A stretch of DNA of 19,399 nt, taken from Candidatus Nitrosopumilus sp. Lineage in GTDB: Archaea; Thermoproteota; Nitrososphaeria; Nitrososphaerales; Nitrosopumilaceae. Positions 12,966 through 19,399 of this stretch are shown in pieces (the first letter of the stretch is position 1; each line of letters begins with the position of its first letter). The DNA is taken from positions 1 through 19,399 of the forward strand of contig JAOUNZ010000004.1 of NCBI GenBank assembly GCA_029880665.1, in the 5' to 3' direction. Below the pieces are notes generated by a model that searched no databases, was not told the origin of the DNA, and saw only the letters and a program-made list of their open reading frames with translations. Both the position numbers and the translations under genes were made by a program.

Positions 12966-14513
12966 TTAGTTCAGAAATCCAAATAGAGAGCCCAAAGTGG
13001 AAAATACAAGACTTATTTCATCAATAAAGTTAGTCGGTTCTTGTGTTTTCTGATTGGTTTGCATAAGTTTTTCAGATATGGGAGATGATTCTGTAGAAAC
13101 AATATTTTCAATAGAGTTTGTTGGCGTATGGTCTAAATTATCAATATTTGCATTCAGTGACAATACAATATCAAGATTGTTTTTGGCAGTTAGATAAGTA
13201 GGGCTTTTATCTAAGACTTCGTTATATAATGAAATGGCAGCATCGTAATTTCTCAGATTTGCAAGGGCATTTGCCTTATTATTTTTAGCAGGCAAAAAGT
13301 CAGGATCAATTTTGAGTGCCTGGTCATAGTACATTATTGCCTCAGAAAAACGCCCTAATTTTCCTAATGCAGAGCCCTTGTTTGCAAGGACTTCAGTATT
13401 GTTAGGAGTTTTGGCCAATGACTCATTAAAAGAATTCAAAGAACTATCAAATTTACACAGCCTATACAAAGCAGGCCCCATTCCATCATAATATGAAATA
13501 GTGTCAGTCAAGATGCTAGAATCACATTCTAGATTAATTTGGTTTAGCATTATTCCAAGTTCTACATCTTCAACAGAGAGATTATTTTGTTTTTTAAATT
13601 CAGAATTATTTGTTTTTGAAACAAAATCATTATTGTTATCATTAATTTTTTTAATTGGTGCATCAGATCCTTGAACAACACCAGTATCAGTTGTTTGCAC
13701 TTTAGGAGATTTCTCTTTGGTGTCTGCAGGATCATCTTTGGTGTCTGCAGGATCATCTTTGGTGTCTGCAGGATCATCTTTGGTGTCTGCAGGATCATCT
13801 TTGGTGTCTGCAGGATCATCTTTGGTGTCTGGAAGAATTTCATAATAATCAAAAAAAGATATCATTTCCGCTTCGCCATAGTGGGCTTTAATCGAATATG
13901 TCCCGTCAACTCTAAAATTAACTCCAGACTTGACAAGAAAACTTGTAGAGAATTCCAGATTAGAGTCAACTGAACCAAAATAAAACCCTCCCGGCATTCC
14001 AAACGGATCATAAATTCCAATCAACACCGATGGGGAATCTATTGCAGAGACCAGACCTGTGATTTTAATTACATCGTTATCTGTATATTGTTTTTTGTCA
14101 GTGTATAGTAAAATTATTTCAGTGTCATCAAAGGTTTCAATAACGATTTCAGGATCAGAATTATCTATTGTAAAAAAATGATTTTCGGAGATCTTTCCGT
14201 AGCTAATTTTTACTGCATATTCTCCAGATTTTTCATAAAAGATAGAATCCAAAACAAAGTTTTTTGAAAATGTCTTGTTGGGTAAAATCTCCAAGTTATT
14301 GGCAGATAGTATTTTTCCATCCGGATCATAAATACTCATGGCAATTACTGGCATTCCAAAGTCAAGAATCTCACCTGATATGGTGATCGAATCACCACTG
14401 CTGTATACTGGCTTGTCAAAAGTCACAGTGAATGATTCGGCAAAAATGTCTTCTAAGATTAACGGAGACAGTACGGTTAACACTAGAGTAATTGCTGCAA
14501 AGTATCCTAACAC
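12966..14513 (-). CDS. Exported protein with beta-sandwich domains, repeat linker and TPR domain
   Basis: 515 aa. The N-terminal MLGYFAAITLVLTVLSPLIL with FAES is a signal peptide or membrane anchor. About 25-125 and 126-225 are two similar beta-sandwich modules (FDKPVYSSGDSITISGEILD; YTDKKQYTDNDVIKITGLVS), of the A2M-MG/Ig-like type often seen in thaumarchaeal surface proteins. Residues ~231-265 are five exact DTKDDPA units, followed by DTKEKSP. A polar linker leads to TPR repeats (about 330-455): KFDSSLNSFNESLAKTPNN, KLGRFSEAIMYYDQALKIDP and NYDAAISLYNEVLDKSPTY. The C-terminus ends in a short hydrophobic segment (LVFSTLGSLFGFLN). GTG is the start; a TATA-like TTATTAAAT lies ~26 bp upstream, so it is leaderless. 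It probably sits outside the membrane as a protein-binding scaffold. Function unknown. Confidence 0.85.
   Translation of the reverse strand: MLGYFAAITLVLTVLSPLILEDIFAESFTVTFDKPVYSSGDSITISGEILDFGMPVIAMSIYDPDGKILSANNLEILPNKTFSKNFVLDSIFYEKSGEYAVKISYGKISENHFFTIDNSDPEIVIETFDDTEIILLYTDKKQYTDNDVIKITGLVSAIDSPSVLIGIYDPFGMPGGFYFGSVDSNLEFSTSFLVKSGVNFRVDGTYSIKAHYGEAEMISFFDYYEILPDTKDDPADTKDDPADTKDDPADTKDDPADTKDDPADTKEKSPKVQTTDTGVVQGSDAPIKKINDNNNDFVSKTNNSEFKKQNNLSVEDVELGIMLNQINLECDSSILTDTISYYDGMGPALYRLCKFDSSLNSFNESLAKTPNNTEVLANKGSALGKLGRFSEAIMYYDQALKIDPDFLPAKNNKANALANLRNYDAAISLYNEVLDKSPTYLTAKNNLDIVLSLNANIDNLDHTPTNSIENIVSTESSPISEKLMQTNQKTQEPTNFIDEISLVFSTLGSLFGFLN
13716..13831. repeat. 21-bp tandem repeat, five exact copies plus part of a sixth
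   Basis: Units of 21 bp begin with TTTGGTGTCTGCAGGATC and end CATC. The full copies start at 13716, 13737, 13758, 13779 and 13800, and 11 bases of a sixth follow. They code for DTKDDPA on the minus strand within the exported TPR protein. No base difference is seen between the full copies, which points to recent expansion. Confidence 0.95.
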
Positions 14514-14534
14514 ACGACTAGAAACGTAATTTTC

Positions 14535-14545
14535 TATTTAATAAT
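14535..14545 (-). promoter_or_regulatory. TATA box of the exported TPR gene
   Basis: TTATTAAATAG on the minus strand, centred ~26 bp before the GTG at 14513, which fits a leaderless transcript. Confidence 0.45.
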
Positions 14546-14564
14546 CACGTAGAAATTCTACTAA

Positions 14565-15746
14565 TCATTCAACTGTTATTGACGTAGACGTTAGATTAGA
14601 TAGCGGTATGGGATCATTTAGAGAATTCCAAACAAACGTTTCAATACGATATATTCCAGATTTCTCAGGAACCCAAGATTGTGAGACATCTAAACGTTGT
14701 TTTGATGACAGTTCGCCTTGAACCCACGAAATTGAATCTACTGAATTATTTGCATTCTTAACTTGAAAGAGATAAACAAATTTTTGTTTATACTCTTGAT
14801 CATTTTGTATGGTTCCAACTATTTGCAACGGAGTATTTGCCGAAAAAGAATCCATCTTATTTGCAAAGATGTCAGAAAAGGTAATTGGCAAGTTTGTCAG
14901 GCGTTCAGTTGATGAGATAGATGAATCAACCACAGCAAAAGTTTCAATTTCCAGATGATCTGATTTGGAAAATGGTTTTGGCAGTGTATAATCAGCATAT
15001 TTTGCAGATAGTTTATCTCCAGGTAGGGCATAAAGCCTGTTCCCACTTGAGGGTAAAGTTTGGGACAATGATATTGTTCCAACAAAAGAGCCGGAGCTCT
15101 CAGATGTTTCTATTCCTTCAATTTCAATTCCTGCAGTATCAGAATCTGAGAATATTTGTATCTGAATGTGATCTAGTGCCTCAGGATTAAGATTCATGTC
15201 AGGATCAATTACACGAATCATTACAGAGGCATTATACAAAGGAATTTCTTTCAGAAAGGAAATAGAGCCAACATTCCAAGTGACAGGAACGGACTTGACT
15301 AGCACTACTCCATCTGCAAATTCAAAAGAGATCGTTACAGAAGAATCTCTATCAACTTCTAAAAATCCACTGGTAGGACCTTTGCCGGTTGTTCGCGGCA
15401 TAGTGTCAATATCTCCATCGCCATTTGCATCATGTGGGAAACCTGTAAGGGTAATCTCAGCTGTAAAGATTCCAGAATTCACATTTGTCTCAGTAAACCT
15501 ATAGGATTTCAGAGAGTTCTCAGAGGTATTAATTTTAATTGCATGATCTGCGTCATCGCCAATTGAATCAATCAAATGGTTATCAGTATTCCAACTCGGT
15601 GCAAGAATAGTCATTTTTATTTTATCTGTCCAAGTATACACGGGCTTGTCTGTAAAAATTGGTGCATATGGTTTATCATAATTTGGAATTGGTTCAGCAA
15701 ACACAGGAAGAAGAATCAAGGGCAAAAACAAAAAGAACAAGTGCAT
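14565..15746 (-). CDS. Exported beta-rich protein
   Basis: 393 aa. The signal peptide MHLFFLFLPLILLPVFA is probably cut before EPIPNY. The mature part is acidic and beta-rich, without Cys clusters or a later membrane helix. Segments such as FTDKPVYTWTDKIKMTI, NSGIFTAEITLTGFPHDANG and ESSGSFVGTISLSQTLPSSG have the 'ETxxNSGxFxxxIxL' look that recurs in thaumarchaeal extracellular proteins with Ig-like modules. At least two such modules are apparent (about 85-105 and 205-235), and a third beta domain is at the end (SFSANTPLQIVGTIQNDQEY). DANGDGDID near residue 108 resembles a Ca-binding loop. A TATA-like element ~26 bp before the ATG suggests a leaderless message. It may be a cell-surface protein acting with the neighbouring exported TPR protein; that is inference from adjacency. 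Confidence 0.8.
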   Translation of the reverse strand: MHLFFLFLPLILLPVFAEPIPNYDKPYAPIFTDKPVYTWTDKIKMTILAPSWNTDNHLIDSIGDDADHAIKINTSENSLKSYRFTETNVNSGIFTAEITLTGFPHDANGDGDIDTMPRTTGKGPTSGFLEVDRDSSVTISFEFADGVVLVKSVPVTWNVGSISFLKEIPLYNASVMIRVIDPDMNLNPEALDHIQIQIFSDSDTAGIEIEGIETSESSGSFVGTISLSQTLPSSGNRLYALPGDKLSAKYADYTLPKPFSKSDHLEIETFAVVDSSISSTERLTNLPITFSDIFANKMDSFSANTPLQIVGTIQNDQEYKQKFVYLFQVKNANNSVDSISWVQGELSSKQRLDVSQSWVPEKSGIYRIETFVWNSLNDPIPLSNLTSTSITVE

Positions 15747-15766
15747 GACAAAAAGTACTCAGTATT

Positions 15767-15774
15767 GAATTTAA
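15767..15774 (-). promoter_or_regulatory. TATA box of the 393-aa exported-protein gene
   Basis: TTAAATTC on the minus strand, centred ~25 bp before the ATG at 15746. It lies just beyond the LSm stop (15791), so the exported genes have their own transcription start. Confidence 0.4.
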
Positions 15775-15790
15775 TGTTTGGTGAAGTATG

Positions 15791-16021
15791 CTAGGATTCG
15801 TCTTCAGGCAAAGATACTGCCAATATATTGTCGCCACGGAGTAAAATTTTTCCGAGTTTTTCTGTTTTTCCTTCAGAGATATCCTCAGCATCATCCAGAG
15901 TCAGATTCATGTGAATGTCAAAATCAATCAGAGTGCCTTGAACAGTTCTTGTATTTCTCAATCGAAGTAAAACAACTTTATTCTTACTATTATTCATCAA
16001 TGTTGTAATTTCATCTGCCAT
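15791..16021 (-). CDS. LSm/Sm-like RNA-binding protein
   Basis: 76 aa from the ATG at 16021 (79 if the GTG at 16030 is used). The Sm1 motif is KVVLLRLRNTRTVQGTLIDF with HMNLTLDDAEDI, and the Sm2 motif is KILLRGDNILAVSLPE; the Sm2 Arg-Gly is the classic RNA-contact site. LSm proteins form heptameric rings that bind U-rich RNA and take part in RNA processing. The ATG fits family length. It follows rpoA at once: the rpoA stop is at 16031-16033 and the alternative GTG would almost touch it, so the two are cotranscribed. Confidence 0.93.
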   Translation of the reverse strand: MADEITTLMNNSKNKVVLLRLRNTRTVQGTLIDFDIHMNLTLDDAEDISEGKTEKLGKILLRGDNILAVSLPEDES

Positions 16022-16030
16022 AATTGTCAC

Positions 16031-19000
16031 TCATTTCTTTTTGGAGACTTGCATGTACAAATCAACAGTGCCACTTCCAATTGGAATGTTGCTTCCGACA
16101 ATAACATTTTCAGTAATGCCTTTAAGATGTTCAATCTCTCCGGCAAGCGCGGCGTGTGCAATTGTTGGAACTGTGATTTCAAATGCAGCTCTTGCAAGAA
16201 CACTGTCTTTAGTACCAGCAATGCCGTGCCTACCAATTTGTTGCATGTAGCCTCTTGAACACATCAAATCAGATACGAGCATGATGTATCTATTATCAAC
16301 TTCTAATCCTTGGTCTCCCAAAGTATTGTTAAGCTCATCAATTAAGGAGTTTCTTGCGGCTTCAATGCCCAAAGTTCCTGCAATTTCAAAGACGTTGTTT
16401 GTTCTTACATTTCTTTTATCAATTCCGTTAACTTCAAGCACCTTGGCAACGTTAGAACCGGTTGTTTGGATAACCCATTCATCACCCTTTTGAACGAGTG
16501 TGACACGCTCGATGTCTGGAACTCCCTTTACGGTAGTGTTTAGAACTTTGTTTCTAATTGCAATCACAGTTGCAGTATCAGACTCTTCAACCAGTTTTAG
16601 CGTGATCATCTCACCGGTAGTTTCCGTTTTGAATTTCTTGTTGGATGCAAGCGAAGCCTCAACTTCGGCAATCGAGCATCCTCTTTCTTTGAGTCTGTTT
16701 GGACTTAGGATTAATGATATTTGTGTAGAATAATCAGTCTCGCTGTTTGAAATCAATGCACTTACTTTTGTTTGTAAGACATTTCTTGCAACCTCAATTG
16801 CTTTTTCTCTAGACTTTTTTGATTCTTCATTAAGGTAGATGTCCATTGTTGGTGTGACTGGTTTCTTTCTAGCATCAACCAATTCAATCAATCTTGGCAA
16901 TCCTAACGTTACGTTTCTTTCTTTAATTCCTGCAAAGTGGAATGTTCTTAGAGTCATCTGAGTACCAGGTTCACCGATTGACTGTGCGGTGATAATTCCG
17001 ACCGCCTGACCAGGTTCTACTTTTGCTTTGTTGTATAACGAAAGTCCTTTTTTACATACAGCTTCTACACCTTCTTTGCTGAGATTGGAATGAAGTAACG
17101 CTTCAGTTACAAGTGAAGTTAATCTTGGATTGAATGTCTTTGTGTATTTTTTGGCAAGTGTCTCAATCTCATCTTTTGTTGCCTTGTTTCCGGAATCTAT
17201 GATGGTTTGTGACTCTGCTAATCTGCTTGGGTTGAATGCTTCACCATGATCGCTCTTTTGCACATCAATGCCATCTTCACCGTAAAGGAACTGAATGATG
17301 TGACCGTGTGGGTCCCTTACAGTTCCGTCATATTCTAGTCTAATGTGTTCTAATGCATTAATTAGTCTGCGTTGCATGTAACCGCTTTGTTGTGTTCTAA
17401 CTGCCGTATCTACAAGTCCTTCACGGCCTCCCATTGCATGGAAAAAGAACTCTAATGCGGAAAGGCCTTCTCTATAATTAGATTTTACAAATCCATGGGC
17501 ATCAGGATTACTGTCATGTTCTTGGAAATGTGTTAATGCACGATTTTGGAAACCGTCATGTAATCTATTGCCTCTTCTTGATTGTTGACCCAATGCACCT
17601 GCCATCTGCCCAATGTTCAAAGCTGAGCCTCTTGCACCGGTAGTAGCCATGATTCTTCCAGCGTTAGTCTGATCAAGAGATTGGTCTGCAGTAGATCCGG
17701 CCTTATCTCTTGCTTTACCTAATTCATTAACAATGTATGCTTCTAGTGCTTCTTCGGCCTTCATACCCCTAGTAAGTTTAAGAGTTCCTTTCTCATATTG
17801 ATCGGTCAGATCAGAGATTACATCATAAGTTCCTTGAATGTCAGTCAAAATTTGTTGTCTTTCTTTTTCTGGAACTTCAAGATCACCATAACCATAACTA
17901 AAGCCATAATGTGTGATGAATTGTTTTACCATAATCAGAATTGAGTTAAGGAATGTTTTTCCTACACTGTTACCATAATCTTTAGTAATTCTATGAAGAA
18001 CACTTTCCGGCTCTTCTGCTCCAATTGAGGCTTTGTCAATTACACCACTGATTAATTGACCATTTTTAATTACAACATCTTTTGGCGAACCTTGCGTGCC
18101 CTTTGACCATTTTGATGTAAGGACATAGTTGAAATCTTTTGGAAGGAACAATGAGAATAACTGTTTTCCAGTATATGCGGGACCGTCTTTTGTTTTGGTA
18201 CTAGGTTTTGGAAGAAGATCAGTGTAACCACCAAGCATTGCATAATTTGAAAATTCTTGGACAGTTAGAGTTGTATCGTCCTTAGTTAGAAGGTATGCTC
18301 CAGTGACAAAGTCTCTTAGCGCTCCAATAATTGGACCGCCATATCTTGGAGAAATAATTTGATCTTGAACTCTCATCAAAAGAATTGCTTCTGCTCTAGA
18401 TTCTTCACTTTGAGGAACATGAAGATTCATTTCATCACCATCAAAATCTGCGTTGTAGGGAGGGCAGACAGACGGATGTAATCTGAAAGTTTTACCAGGA
18501 AGCACACGAACATAGTGTGCCATAATAGACATCTGATGCAATGATGGTTGTCGGTTAAACATCACAATATCGCCATCGGCCAAATGTCTTTCAATCAAAT
18601 ACCCGATCTCAAGAGATTCGGCAATAATAGAGCGGTCTTCAACGAAATCTAGTCTAATCTTCACACCGTCAGGTCTAACGATGTAGTTTACACCTGGAAA
18701 TTTCTCAGGTCCGTTGATCACAAGTTTTCTCATTCTATCAATATTCCATTCCGTCACAATTTCAGGAATTGTTAGCTTCATAGCTACTTGTTCAGGAACA
18801 CCCACTTCAGACAAATCCAAATTAGGATCTGGTGAAATCACGGTTCTACTTGAAAAGTCAACTCTTTTTCCAGAAAGTGATCCTCTGAATCTGCCTTCTT
18901 TTCCTTTGAGTCTTTGGGTTAATGTCTTGAGTGGACGACCAGAACGATGATGAGCTTGAGGTATTCCAGAAACTTCATTATCAAAATAGGTCGTGGAATG

Positions 19001-19399
19001 ATACTGCAATAGGTCAACTAAATCTTGAACAATTAGCGGTGGAGTTCCTGCTTCCTTGCTTTCCTTTAGCCTCTGATTTACCCTGATGATGTCAACCATT
19101 TTGTGTGTCAAGTCATCTTCAGATCTAATTCCTGTTTCAAGAATGATTGAGGGTCTAACAGTAACAGGTGGGACAGGTAATGCTTGCAGAATAAACCATT
19201 CTGGTCTAGCAGTACGAGGATCATAAGATAGCAGTTCTAAATCATTATCAGAGATTTGTGAGAATCTTTCTCTAATTGTAATAGGAAGTAATCTGTGTTC
19301 ACCGATTTCGGTCTTCTCAACAAAGATGGTCGGCTTTGTAAAGACCAGTTCATATTGTGTTTTTCCACAATGTGGGCATTCTTTTGCTTTTTTTGCTTT
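16031..19399 (-). CDS. rpoA: DNA-directed RNA polymerase subunit A, fused A'/A'' (5' partial)
   Basis: 1,122 residues are visible; the frame is open to the right edge, so ~10% of the N-terminus is missing. Near the edge is ECPHCGKTQYE, the end of a Zn-binding site. RVLPGKTFRLHPSVCPPYNA runs into the catalytic NADFDGDEMN (about 315-324), whose three Asp hold the active-site Mg. Later TGARGSALNIGQMAGALGQQ is a bridge-helix/funnel region, and VGIITAQSIGEPGTQMTLRT, the A'' hallmark, lies in the same frame. In most Euryarchaeota and Crenarchaeota A' and A'' are separate genes; here no stop or new start separates them, a known trait of Thaumarchaeota. The subunit forms half of the active-centre cleft. 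The rpoB gene would be expected upstream, beyond the window. Confidence 0.97.
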   Translation of the reverse strand, partial: KAKKAKECPHCGKTQYELVFTKPTIFVEKTEIGEHRLLPITIRERFSQISDNDLELLSYDPRTARPEWFILQALPVPPVTVRPSIILETGIRSEDDLTHKMVDIIRVNQRLKESKEAGTPPLIVQDLVDLLQYHSTTYFDNEVSGIPQAHHRSGRPLKTLTQRLKGKEGRFRGSLSGKRVDFSSRTVISPDPNLDLSEVGVPEQVAMKLTIPEIVTEWNIDRMRKLVINGPEKFPGVNYIVRPDGVKIRLDFVEDRSIIAESLEIGYLIERHLADGDIVMFNRQPSLHQMSIMAHYVRVLPGKTFRLHPSVCPPYNADFDGDEMNLHVPQSEESRAEAILLMRVQDQIISPRYGGPIIGALRDFVTGAYLLTKDDTTLTVQEFSNYAMLGGYTDLLPKPSTKTKDGPAYTGKQLFSLFLPKDFNYVLTSKWSKGTQGSPKDVVIKNGQLISGVIDKASIGAEEPESVLHRITKDYGNSVGKTFLNSILIMVKQFITHYGFSYGYGDLEVPEKERQQILTDIQGTYDVISDLTDQYEKGTLKLTRGMKAEEALEAYIVNELGKARDKAGSTADQSLDQTNAGRIMATTGARGSALNIGQMAGALGQQSRRGNRLHDGFQNRALTHFQEHDSNPDAHGFVKSNYREGLSALEFFFHAMGGREGLVDTAVRTQQSGYMQRRLINALEHIRLEYDGTVRDPHGHIIQFLYGEDGIDVQKSDHGEAFNPSRLAESQTIIDSGNKATKDEIETLAKKYTKTFNPRLTSLVTEALLHSNLSKEGVEAVCKKGLSLYNKAKVEPGQAVGIITAQSIGEPGTQMTLRTFHFAGIKERNVTLGLPRLIELVDARKKPVTPTMDIYLNEESKKSREKAIEVARNVLQTKVSALISNSETDYSTQISLILSPNRLKERGCSIAEVEASLASNKKFKTETTGEMITLKLVEESDTATVIAIRNKVLNTTVKGVPDIERVTLVQKGDEWVIQTTGSNVAKVLEVNGIDKRNVRTNNVFEIAGTLGIEAARNSLIDELNNTLGDQGLEVDNRYIMLVSDLMCSRGYMQQIGRHGIAGTKDSVLARAAFEITVPTIAHAALAGEIEHLKGITENVIVGSNIPIGSGTVDLYMQVSKKK

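Noticed and set aside
13671..13973. Plus-strand ORF with repeats of FGVCRII
   Set aside because: It is the antisense shadow of the 21-bp repeat, which is open in several frames because the unit is a multiple of three and lacks stops.

Overview
The window looks like a piece of an AT-rich chromosome from an ammonia-oxidising thaumarchaeon (Nitrososphaerota, Nitrosopumilus/Nitrosarchaeum type). The reasons are an archaeal-type LeuRS, an unsplit RNA polymerase subunit A (A' and A'' signatures in one frame), the archaeal L30e-NusA-S12-S7 gene order, an LSm gene beside rpoA, a tRNA with two small introns, and several starts placed about 26 bp after a TATA box with little or no leader. Taxonomy is inferred from gene content and could not be checked by search.

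Layout. 1-3251 (+): the end of alaS followed 3 bp later by a complete leuS. 3252-7880: an accessory, partly decayed stretch. It holds a DNA polymerase B fragment without exonuclease domain or motif A, a small antisense coding-like remnant, a 177-aa unknown, a TPR pseudogene with two stops and a frameshift, a run of small coiled-coil genes, and three microproteins (two are zinc ribbons). 7880-10475: a nitroreductase, a geranylgeranyl-reductase-like flavoprotein and a YkgJ-type Cys-cluster protein. 10502-10980 (+): a winged-helix-like gene broken at an A8 tract, then an intron-containing tRNA-Gln(CUG). 10994-12889 (-): L30e, NusA-like KH protein, S12 and S7. 12966-15746 (-): two exported beta-rich proteins, one with a 7-residue tandem-repeat linker and a TPR domain. 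15791-19399 (-): LSm and the 5'-truncated rpoA.

How it fits together. Both ends are information-processing genes: aminoacylation on the left, transcription and 30S assembly on the right. In many archaea rpoA is followed directly by rpl30e-nusA-rps12-rps7. Here an LSm gene and two exported-protein genes lie between them, and L30e has its own TATA box, so the operon seems to have been opened by an insertion. The left-centre region looks like a graveyard of a mobile element: the PolB palm fragment is the strongest trace.

No complete new defence or mobile system is visible. The best leads are the truncated PolB with an altered motif C, the two-intron tRNA, the A8-frameshifted winged-helix gene, and the repeat-linker exported TPR protein.
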